Below the pieces are notes generated by a model. The model was not told where the DNA came from. It did no database searches and saw nothing but the letters and a program-made list of their open reading frames with translations. DNA of 64,000 nucleotides from Lota lota. Taxonomy: Eukaryota; Chordata; Actinopteri; Gadiformes; Lotidae. Both the position numbers and the translations under genes were made by a program. Of this stretch, positions 1 through 10,568 are shown piece after piece. The DNA lies in NCBI GenBank assembly GCA_026745465.1, contig JACYXH010000310.1, forward strand, positions 1,984,501 to 2,048,500. Reading direction: 5' to 3'. Position 1 is the stretch's first letter; each line of letters opens with the position of its first letter.

Positions 1-3000
1 TGATTTCCGGATGGTTTTTCACATAGGACTCAACCATCTGCTCCACGTTGAAGTGCACATCTTGGTTTACAAACACATATGCCAAATGGCATCGTCTCAG
101 GTCCTGCGGTGTGCCTTTGAGGTAGAACTGACATCGCTCCAAGACCATGTTGTACTGGCCGTAAACGTCGGCCTCGGCATTCACACAGGGAACGGTACCC
201 AAGACCCTCAGCAGACTCTGCACATTGGGGTAGAAGGCGATATCTTGGATCTTCAGAGTAGCAAACACTGTGGTTGGTAGGATCCTGCGCTTGCTGGCGT
301 GTCTCCACTTGAGCTCCCAGCAGCCCAGCTCCTCGTAGAAGGTGTCTGGCCGGGCGAGGTTGTTCAGGTTGGCGTCCGCCACCTTGTCCCTGCGGATGCT
401 GAAGTTGTGGTCCGCCATGTACGACGGCACCAGAGACAGCCATCGGAGGATCCTCACCATCTCCACACTGAACACCCGCTTGACCTCCGCCACCAGATAC
501 TGCAGAATGGGCCGGCTCAGGTTTTCGCGGAACATGTCCTCCAGCGGGGTCTCGGTGGTGGTCCCGGCTTCGGCCACCAGCGCGGTCAGCGAGGTCTCTG
601 GCACCGTGACCTCGACACCGAGCTTCTTGGCCCGGCCCATCGCGTCGCCAAACCACTTCCTGTGGAAAATGGCGATCTCCTGCTGATACTTGGTGACCAG
701 CTTTAAGGCGTTGGAGATGGTGTACTGCAATGTGCTGCTGATGCTGATTATGCCCCTGAGACTTGAATTCAGTATACTCACACAACAAAGGGTGTTCTTC
801 AGAACCACCAGTGTGACGATGAAATTGAAGTTCTTCAGCGTGGGCCGGAGCTTAGCCAGCTGCTCGGCGGTGTCTTCGTCTACCTTGGAGATCACCTCGT
901 TGATGACGTTGAGGAACGGCTCGAGAATGTCGAGCATGGTCTGAAATGCGTCCGTGCCGTACTCCCAGTTACCGCGGCAGGCCTCCTTGATGCCATCCAC
1001 CCTGCCTTTCATATGCCCGTACGTCATCTGGATCTTGCCCTCTAGTCTCTGGCTAAGCTCCGGTGTTCTCCTGATGAGCCCAGCCACCTCCTCGACGGCA
1101 TCAGCGACTTTCTGAATGAAGGGGACCGGCATGCAGCGAATGATCCATATGTTGAAGACGTAGGGGTCGCTGGGAGAGAGCACGACCTGTGGGAACTCCT
1201 GAAGAATCCTGCAGGTGAGGTCTCGGATCTTCTGGCACATGCTGCCGGTCACCAGGTAGGAGAGTCCTCGGCAATGCTCCATCCTCAGCCCCCACTTGTT
1301 CCGCAGCTCTGTTAAAAGTGTGTAAAACAGATTCTCTGTGTCCAACTCGCAGGGGAGGAACCCGATGAGGTGCTTCTGGGGAAAGCCCTCAACCGTGACG
1401 GATCGTACGAAAACTGGGATCTGCTCCTTCCCTTCCATGTTGGTGGCGTCCTGAAGCAGGATGGAGAAGAACCGCGCCATTTGCAGACTGTTCTGGATCT
1501 CGTCACGCATGAGGTCCTCGCTGAACTGGAGGATTTCTTTCTGGTCAATTTTTTCCACGCAGATGGGATTTAGAAGCGGCCTGCCCCGGGATTCTCCCAT
1601 TGGTTCCTCTACATTCGTGCCATTGATGCTGAACCCAGTTAGAGCAAGGACCTCCTTAAAATAGACTTTAAGAGACTCTCGGGCTTTGGAGCTCGCAGTG
1701 TCCTCATGCATCGGATCATCTCGTGGTTGGGATCCACACGTTGTGCTGTTTTCTCCGGAGACCTCCAACTCTTGATGTGAATCACTCTTGACCTCATGTG
1801 ATTCGGTATTGTCTGACAAAAATAAATAAATGTTATTTGAAAACATATTACAAAAATACATATATAGACATACACATACAATTTGAAGCATAATCAACAT
1901 ATTGTAACATAATATTTTTGCTTGTATACATTGTTATAGAGGTAAACGAGTCAGTCTACCTTTTGATTTCTTGACAGAAGCAGGTTCCTCCTCAAGCTAA
2001 AGTCATGATAAGAGGAGGAGATTAGGTTTGTTGACATAATATATTGCACAATATAACTTGAATATAAAAATTCTACTGAAGTTTTATGAAACACTTACAG
2101 GATCACCAGCTCGTTTTCTATTGGTGGTTGGTGGATTGGTTGATGGTTCTGTGTCATCAAACACTGTTGGAACTGCATCTTCCTTCAACACACAATTGGA
2201 AGTACCCTAAAATAGAAATCACAAGAGATTGGTACAAACAACATGACAAAGACATATAGAGAAATAAATGTATAGAGAAAGGATAATTAAAAAATACAAT
2301 ACAATCATCATAGTAAACTGTGAAATATCAATGGGAACAGAAATACTAATGTTAGAGGAAAAGGCCTCCCAGTTAGTAGGCAGGAGACTCTGTGAACAGA
2401 ATCACCGTTTTCTGTTCACTCTACTGGCTGTGCAACTGTGTGAAGCTAACTAACATAGCTTGGCTGTGTAGGTGGAGTGACTGAGGCATTTTGAGAGTGT
2501 CGATAGTAAGATTCTTGTAAACGAATTGAGGTACAGGCTTGCCAGCATTTTTTATTTGTAGAATATATGTGTTATAGAATGTGATTTTATTATTGAAATC
2601 ATTATCGATCAACATTGACTTCAGATATATCAAGGTTATTTTCAGCTACATTCTAGCTGAAATGTGACGTATTGCAACTTTAAGTCATCAACACTGTCAA
2701 TACAAATTAAACGTATTGGCTAGTTAAAGTGTCTATCTCGAAGATCTCCAAAGATTTGGATTTAAATAGACGTCAGTTAAGTCACTATCTTTTGCAAAAT
2801 TAGGTATCACAATGGTGACTGAGCCTATGGCCCACTGATGAAAGCCCTTTCATTTGTAGTAGTATGAATGTTACGAACTGGGCGCTAGTGGCGCCATTCC
2901 TGGCATGCATTCAAACTCACAAGCTGCGATTTCCATTACCCAGCAGTGGTTGTCCAGAGAGGGCATGGAGGAGCTAGCGCAACAGACCTGCTCTTAAACT

Positions 3001-4902
3001 CCCTTGTGTGCGTAACGGCGTACTGTTTCACTTAAAATAACCTGGACATATCTGTAGTCAATAATGATCGATAGTGATTTAATTAATTGTATCAACAAAA
3101 TCACATCCTTTAACGGATATATTATACAAAAAAAAAATGCTGGCCAGCCCTTACCCCTCTTTGTTTACAAGAATCGTACTAACGACACTCCCAAAACCCC
3201 TCAGACTCATCCCTCCGACTCACGCCACCCAGCCAGCCAAGCTATGCTAGATCACGTCACACAGCTGCACAGACAGAGTGGACAGAACACCTTTATTGAG
3301 TATTTCAAATTCTGAAAGATTCCTGCCTACTAACTGGGAGGGGCTTAATCTTACACATTGCGACTTTGAAGTCTTTATAGTATACCCTTTGGCAGCCAAT
3401 TAAGTAAGTAATTAACTTTTAATTATTTACAAATCAATTAGAGAAACTATTTAATGAAAATAAATCAGTTGGCCTGATAAGAAATAACGTGGAATTATTG
3501 ATTATGTGCTTGCATTGCATTGTTGTATTTGCAGTGGCATTACATTAAATGTATAAATAAAAAATACCAACCAATCAATTACTAAAATTATCCATGAGTA
3601 AATTCTTACCTCATGGGAAATTAGGGAAGGCTCAAAGTGTTTAGCACAAAGTTTGTAGAGTTTATGCAACTCTTCAGGACCTTTGGATGCCAAGTCTGGA
3701 CGATGACAGTTGTCCAGCCATTGTTTACAGCTGCAAAGAAGAAAATACATCAAAATTTTGTATAGGTGTCCAATTATAGGGTTGTTATTTTGGCATAATG
3801 GTAAACCAGCTACAGTAGGGTTATTTTTTTTAATTGTTAGGCCATTACACAATTTCACTTGATTTGTAGATTTGCAAGGATTTCTCCCCCTATGCATTGA
3901 TTTAACAATTTACTTCATACAATGAAAATATTATAAACGTATAAGCTTTAACATACCAAAAAGGGGTCTACGAAAATACATAGATTGGAGCATGTAAAAC
4001 GATATATGACAGGTACCCTCAACTACCAAGGGTAGCCAAATTTAAATTGTGTGATTTATAATAGCTGTAATAATTGTATATGGATATAACTAATGGCTAT
4101 AAACGCCAGTGCCTGTTCAAAATGTAGAATGTTATGCTTGTTGATTCTTCAATTCTATCTGTGTTTTCGTCCATGTATATAAATAAGAATAGTTTGGTTA
4201 AATGAGGTCTCAAAATTAAAGCAAGCTGATTTGAACAGCGCAGTTTGTGGAGGCGCCAGATTGCAGATAGTGACTTTTAGTACATCCTACACTCAATATT
4301 GTGGCCGTGGATAGCCGTATGTACTTGGATTCATTTAGTATAGTAGTAATAGTATAGCCCTATTCAAATTAGTATTGTCTGCAACTAACTGAGATTTGAT
4401 AGCCGTTGTCAGTCCGATTAAATCCTGTTAGCAAATCTATCATTGAATATGACATTATACAGATATTTGAGAAATGATCTTTGCTAGCTGACTACACATA
4501 ACCACCCCTGCACATTTACATAACTGAAGTTTACGGGCTGTTTATTTGTAATGGTTAGGCTGATCGGCCAAGAGGGCATTGATAGCAGGTCATAGAAATG
4601 AGTTGAGATCATAAAGTAAAAAAAAAATAAAAAATAGGACCCATTTTATGTGGGACTTTTCTTTCAACACTAGTCTGCGCCATTTTCAATGGAGTTGGTG
4701 TTTCTATTAGCTAACATCATGTTCCGGCTAATGGAGGATGGCTACAGTACTCACTCCAGTATTTTTATTTTTTAATTCGCATCCAAATTAAATAGCAAAG
4801 AACTTACCGGTCGGGGTCCGAAGGAAAACTGAAAAGGGTTATATCGGAATCCGTTTTTCCCTGGTCAGAGCCACAGTTCGTCGCAGCACAGCAGTCAGTC
4901 AT
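1..4902 (-). CDS. THAP12-like protein (THAP zinc finger plus hAT-derived body), C-terminus off the left edge
   Basis: Exons in transcription order: 4902-4808, 3730-3610, 2206-2099, 1996-1960 and 1812 to beyond base 1, with phases that join cleanly. Exons 1-2 encode a C2CH THAP domain: CAATNC near residue 5, a CKQW segment, and LCAKHF with the last Cys and His. Exon 3 carries the AVPTVF box that closes THAP domains. The large last exon is open over 1.8 kb to the window edge and matches the THAP12 (P52rIPK) body, including NKWGLRMEHCRG and FNFIVTLVVLKNTL, and near the edge a C-terminal segment like that of THAP12. The family derives from a domesticated hAT/P-like transposase; human THAP12 is linked to regulation of the PKR inhibitor P58IPK. 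An in-frame ATG four codons upstream (4912-4914) is an alternative start. The gene at 6599-9493 is a tandem paralogue with the same exon plan. Family call is secure; THAP12 orthology as opposed to a fish-specific paralogue is not resolved. Confidence 0.85.
2365..3341. mobile_element. Fold-back (long inverted repeat) DNA element in a THAP12-like intron
   Basis: The outer 21 bases (2365-2385, CCTCCCAGTTAGTAGGCAGG plus one A) recur in reverse complement at 3321-3341. The similarity continues inward with mismatches and small indels for about 280-300 bp on each side: arms about 2365-2650 and 3040-3341, with an unrelated spacer of about 390 bp. No transposase frame is visible, so it looks like a non-autonomous element. 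It lies wholly inside the intron between the second and third coding exons of the THAP12-like gene. Target-site duplication is not clear. Confidence 0.7.
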
Positions 4903-4914
4903 CTTGGACTGCAT

Positions 4915-6598
4915 GTATATTGCTAGCAAGTTAGCTCGCTGGCGGTTGCAAGCTGACAAGCCTACTCTGGAGAAAACCCTGCAGAGTAGCCTACAAAGTC
5001 ATGCCTTGTGCAGTATTTGCAACCAACACGTCGAGTTTATTGCAACGCTCACGGAACGTATCTACGCGGAATAGAGAATGGACTTATTCCATTCTTTTAA
5101 AAAGTTGATGGTGCGCGGTGTGCCGAGAGCATGTACCTACACATAAACCAGGAACTAAAATGTACAATATATTATTTAACCACTAGAGAGCGGAATGGAG
5201 TTGCGTTCTTTGGCTTTGTACCTTGTGTCTTCTTCAAACGGATTCATTGCCATGATTGGTGTGCAGAGTCGTGAATCCGTCCACGAGGAGATGCTTGGAT
5301 TCCCATGCTTTTATTTATTTATTTAACCGTTATTAAACCGTTAATTTTAGAGCAATTTCCAAACACCAATCTTTTATCCAAAACAAAGCATAGATGCAAG
5401 GCAGTAAGAGAGCACCGTTTCTACATGTTTGAACTATTAAATTGGTGTAAGAACTCAAGATGCATTAGTAATTATTAGGGATTAGGTTTACCAAGACCCA
5501 AGAAAGCAACATTTGGAATGGGGTGTATCGAGTGGCTGGTGAAAATGTTGGAGTGGCAAATGGAAAAGGCTATAGAATGAATTACATTGTATGCCTCCAG
5601 TTGTAGAGTAATGGGATTAAACCTTGAGATCGGTCGGGCTACATAGTCAATTCAATGACAAGTTACAGGGTTTCCCCAGTCCAAGACAAATGGTAGGCCA
5701 TCACTGAACCAAGGCAGCCTGATCACCAGTGTTGCCGGAAATTTAACTACACTAAATCTATGAATGAACCTCAAAATACATTAGTAATCATATTTATTCA
5801 GCAGCTTCAGCATATTATACGTTGACTCATAAAGAACACCAAAATACATGCTGATGCTTACATAAAGAAAACGAATATATCCATTCATAAGATAACTCAA
5901 ATCATTAAACCATACCCTACAGATCGGCAAATCTCAGTCCATGTGAGAGGCCGGTTTATTCGAGCCTGTGGGGTCCAGATCTGTGTGCGGTTGTGTGTGT
6001 GTGTCAGTTACCATACTGTCCATGTGCTCAAAAGAGATTGTCTTGATCTAAACTCAGTCAAATATATGGTTTAATGTGAATGAGAAGATTTATTAGTTAA
6101 GCTTTACTCACTGTGGTAACTCAATCATAACGATAGTCAGAATATTTTTTTTTTTTTTTATTGAATTCAACACCTAATCAAACATGTCAAACATCACAGC
6201 TGTCAGCACTAGCTTTTAAATAAGGAGTTACTGCTATATACATGATCTCGGGAACAATTATTCTGATACATTGTGTAAAAGCCCTCTTACATAAGATTGT
6301 AAATCTTCGGAACAATTTGTTATATTTTCTCCCCAAATGTTAATTTCTGATGGTTATTTGCATAATGTTCCAGTATGGTGGCCTCCTGGTGGGGTATTTG
6401 TATAAGGGATGGGTTGGCCTACACAAGAGATCCAAGGAATAGCAACTGGTCAGTAGGAACAAAACAAACTTCCCTCATTTTGTATGACCTCTAGAGTAGA
6501 AAAATATACATACAGATTGAAAAAGCCAGCTTCAATATATTTTTTCATTATTACAACGGAATCCTGTATTGATGTTTAGCAACACCAGACCATCCTGC
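4915..6598. other. Spacer between the two THAP12-like genes
   Basis: It holds the 5' flank of the left THAP12-like gene and the 3' untranslated region of the right one (minus-strand poly(A) signal near 6157). AT-rich, with a 13-T run at 6147-6159 and no coding frame I can support. Confidence 0.5.
6157..6162 (-). terminator. Poly(A) signal candidate for the 6599-9493 THAP12-like gene
   Basis: TTTATT on plus reads AATAAA on minus, about 440 bases beyond the stop codon of this gene, next to a T-run. Confidence 0.45.
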
Positions 6599-9493
6599 CT
6601 AAACCTTCTCAGTCTCTGGTTCCGTTCTCTTCTCCTTCTCTGGTTCTTTGTCCTTCTCCTTTTCCGGGTAAGTCTTCATGTAAGCCTGCACCATGATGTC
6701 CAAGTCATGCTTAACGTCAATGTTGACATTTAGGAGAGCGAGGCTTTTGGACCTGCAGTGGTCCGGTGTGTTCTTGATGTATCTTCGGAAGCGCCTGTAG
6801 GCCAGACCACAGCCTCCCTCAAGAGGGAGTGTGGGCAGTGTACCAAGCAACCTCAGCACAGACAGCATGTTTGGGAAGAACTTCACATCGGCCAGGCTCA
6901 GTGTCTCACCGAGACTGCCTGGGAGGGCCTCGCCCTTGCCCCTCGGACCCTTCCACTTGACCCACCAGCAGTGCAGCTCCGCCGAGAGGGTTCCCGCATT
7001 CGGGATGTCGTCTTTGTACATCTGCAGGTTCTCCTCCTCGGGTTCGGTGACTTTACTCTTGTTCAGGAGGGCGGGGATGAGCGACTGGCTGCCCAGCGCC
7101 TTCAGGTGCTCCTCGCTGAAGAGCTCCTTCAGCTCGTCCACGATGTGCTTCACCACGGGGGCCGAGGCATGTTCCTTATAGTAGTGGTCGGGCAGGACGG
7201 TCGCGCCGGACGCCAAACAGTGCCTCTTTGCGTAGCACCGTGGCACTCTGATGGGGATCTCCATGGCGTTGGCCAGGTTGACCGCTTCGTCGTACCAGAA
7301 CTCATGGTACACGTCGATGTTGTCGGCCACCTCCAGCAGCGACTGCAGCACCGGCTTGAAGTTGTCGACTGCGAAATGAGCTTCCTCTGCCGACCCCTGC
7401 AGGTTGGCTCCAAAGGCGCGTGTGAGCGAGAGGGTGCTTTTCAGCACAACCAAGGTCATGATGAACTCAAAGTCAGCTAGCGCTTTGGAGATCTCCAGAG
7501 CATCCTGGATCACCTGATCGTTCCATCGCATGTCTTCATTGTCATGCACGCTGTCCACGCAGAGTAGGAGAGACTCTATGATGTCTACTGCCACCTCAAA
7601 TGCCTCACCGCTTGTGGTCCAAGCGGTGCGACAGAGCTCTTTGAGTTCATTGGCTTTCTCTTCCTTGTCCGGATAGAAAATAGCAATGGCGTTCTCCAAC
7701 TCCAATTGCAGAGCTGTGGAATTTGTGAAAAATGAATGAATTTTCTTGAAGGTAGACATGACAAGCTGAACTCCTGTCAAACTCATACTGTTCGCCAGTG
7801 AGATGTTTAAGGGGGAGGTTGATCTTGGTGTGATGACTGCCTTTGGGTACTTCCCCTTGAGCTTGGCAACAAAATGTTTTACTTGGCTAAAATGAGTAGC
7901 GGAACAGGAATGGGCCTGAGCTCTGCATTGCTCCATTTTCAAGCCCCATTTGTCAGTCAGCTCAGACAGCAGTTCTTCTGCCATGGTGTCTCCCTCACCC
8001 TCAAAATTCAGGAATCCCAAAAACTTTTCCTGCTGGCTGTTTGTTTTGTCCACATAACGCAAGAAAACGGGCAAGTGCCACTCCTCTGAAATCATCACCA
8101 CCTCGTCCGTGATTAACGAGAAAAGGCCATTTTGCCCAACTTCTTCGAGAAGCTCACTGCGGACGCATTTCTCACACACGTCGATCAGCTCAGTCAATCT
8201 AGTAGGAAGATCACCATCTTTATCCTCAGCCCATCTCTTCTTCATGGCTTCCTCGCCGGCATTCATGCGGTAGTCGAGCAACTCCACAAAGTTGCTTGAG
8301 GTCAGGCTCTGTTGTTTGTTATCAAGAGATCCTTTAACAGGAATGTTTTGCTCCCCCAACAGAATGAGTAATTCAAACAAAGATTTGAGGTACTCTTTGT
8401 ATTCCTCTTCCTCAGAGGGTGCCGGAGTATCATCTGTGATCGTGTCTGTTTGGGACTTTTTGACTTCTGTAGACGAAACCCACACAAACAAAATTATGAA
8501 TGCATACCTTCTTGTTAATGTAGTTTCCATAATCACACTATTACCGAGATAATCAAGAGTTTAATAAGTGATTAATTTAATGAAGCCAAATAACATGAAA
8601 CGTAATTTCATAAGATCAAAGGGACAATGAAGTACAATTACAGAATAATACCCACTTTTCCTCGTTGTTATGTCCCTTTCAGCAACTTCGGCCTATACAA
8701 GATAATAAAGAGGTCACAGGTTATATTCAAATGTTTCTTTACATTTAAGACACTTTCTTACAACAACGGCAGGCCTATATACTTACCATTGCTTTATTGC
8801 GCTTCAGCTGTGTAGAATTAGGTTGACTTGACATATCAAAGATAGATGGTATGGCATCTTCCTTCAGTACTGTCCTGAGATTCTCCTGAAAATAATTTAA
8901 AAAAGAAAATAAAAAGAATAACACTACATACAAGGTGAAAGCGCTACGCAGTACAAGTTTTGACAAGGACATTAAGACGACTTATCATCGATCAAAGGAT
9001 CCTGCTTCTCATTTCATGTCACTATGATTGCTAGACATAAGTGATTAGTGATTAGGTTAGGGCTCTCGGACGGCATCCTTTTGCGAATAGGTCTTCCAAG
9101 ATACAGTATGCCTATACACACATATTCAAGTGTAATGCAACAGGTTCATGTTACTTACAGTAACGTTACTCTCATAAGAGGATGGATCAAAGTGTTTGAC
9201 ACAAAGTCTGTAGTATCTGTACAACTGTTCTGGCGATTTGTCTTTGAGGTCCTCGTGATTGCATTTTTCCACCCACTGTTTGCATCTAAACAGAAACAAA
9301 GCAAAGCGAACATTATTTTACATTTACATGAAAAAAAATATGGGTGTGTTTACGTTAGCCAATTTTCTCTTACAACGTCAACACATGCGCTATTTTGCTA
9401 TCCTTACCTTTCAGCGTCCATTGGAAACCTGAAGAGGGGACGCTGGTTAGATTTCCCAGTCGCACAGTTAGGAGCAGCACAGAAATACTGCAT
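6599..9493 (-). CDS. thap12: THAP12 (52 kDa repressor of the inhibitor of the protein kinase) homologue
   Basis: Five coding exons: 9493-9408, 9285-9159, 8885-8787, 8692-8656 and 8466-6599, about 738 residues, close to the 761 of human THAP12. The N-terminus is a complete THAP domain: FCAAPNC, CKQWVEKC, LCVKHF, and the AIPSIF box in exon 3. The body shows segments nearly identical to human THAP12, such as YKEYLKSLFELLILLGEQNI, SAELHCWW and VNIDVKHDLDIMVQAYMK, within a hAT-like dimerisation region. The C-terminus is a charged Lys/Glu tail. The fourth exon is 37 nt and is required to join the frames; the neighbouring paralogue has an exon of the same length at the same place. It is divergent from the CKAP2-like gene, with about 1.1 kb between start codons. 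This copy is closer to human THAP12 than its neighbour. Confidence 0.9.
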
Positions 9494-10449
9494 GATCCCC
9501 CTGTAACGATTCAAGAAAAGCAATTGAATAACGGACGTGGACTTTCAATCTCAAACACAATCTCGATCACAACATCTCAGGCGTGCTACGGAAACTAGTA
9601 TGCACAGTGAATGACGCGCGAATCCGTTTTTACCCATAATCCTTAGAAATGGATGGACGAATGAATGGATTTCCGCTTTCTGTCAAAACATTATGCGATA
9701 CCACTAGCTTTTTTTTGTCTTACTAAAAGCCATTTACTATACCACTATATTACCACTATATTACATTCTATTATATAACGTATTCAAACTTTTAATTGAT
9801 AATGTGTGCAAAATGGAATGCATATAAAATACTTCAGAATGGTATTTACAAGCCCTATTTGTACAAGCCCTATAATACCATTAATCTGCAGCAATATACA
9901 AATTCTGAATAACTAGACAATTCTGTCCTTGCAGAAGCGCTCAATAAATGCCTAATTCCCCTGCAGTTATCCATACAGTTCTCACTACAGTTCTTCATCA
10001 CATTACAGTCATGTGATTAACCTTTAAAGTATTAAAATATTTAGATATAAAAAGTGGGTTATTTGTATTCAGGGCTACACAGCAAACTTTGTAGTTAGGA
10101 CACTGGGTTTGATCATTTCTGCAAATGGTTATAAATTATGTTATTGGCTGGTCTGCTGTAAATGACCTATATTTGCATTGGTCTCAATGTTGATATTATT
10201 CTTTGTAAAATAATGCCGTTTGGCCCTGGTAAGGACATGTTTAAAGAAAAGAAAAAAATAACGAAGTACACCTAGGGTTCATATAAACAGACGAGCATCT
10301 AGTGGGTCTTTTTTTTCCTTTACCATGTGAATATAATTATGCTTTGGGGGATTTGTGTTGCTGTAGGCCAGTACCATTGGACTTCTATTTAGTTTCAAAC
10401 ATTCAAAAGGGAAACCTGTAAGAACTGCCTCCGCTTGCTTGACGCACAG

Positions 10450-10495
10450 TTTGAATTGGTTGGATGTTCATTCTCGCGATAACACATTGACCAAT
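10450..10495 (+). promoter_or_regulatory. Probable cell-cycle promoter of the CKAP2-like gene (CHR-like and CCAAT boxes)
   Basis: TTTGAA at 10450-10455 matches the CHR consensus. It abuts ATTGG (inverted CCAAT, 10455-10459), and a forward CCAAT lies at 10491-10495, all within 120 bases of the start codon. CHR plus paired NF-Y boxes is the usual layout of G2/M genes, and CKAP2 family members are mitotic. The rest of the 9494-10568 spacer shows nothing else I can support. Confidence 0.45.
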
Positions 10496-10568
10496 TCCAA
10501 CGCTTAACCGCCAAAGTCAAAAGACGAGTTGTTTTATCAGTCATACAGTCGTCCTGTATGTTCCAGAA

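Noticed and set aside
30..788. 252-codon minus-strand ORF
   Set aside because: Off-frame shadow of the last THAP12-like exon, whose true frame is open through the whole interval and matches the family.
6758..7480. 240-codon plus-strand ORF opposite THAP12
   Set aside because: Antisense shadow of the real THAP12 exon; no homology recognised.
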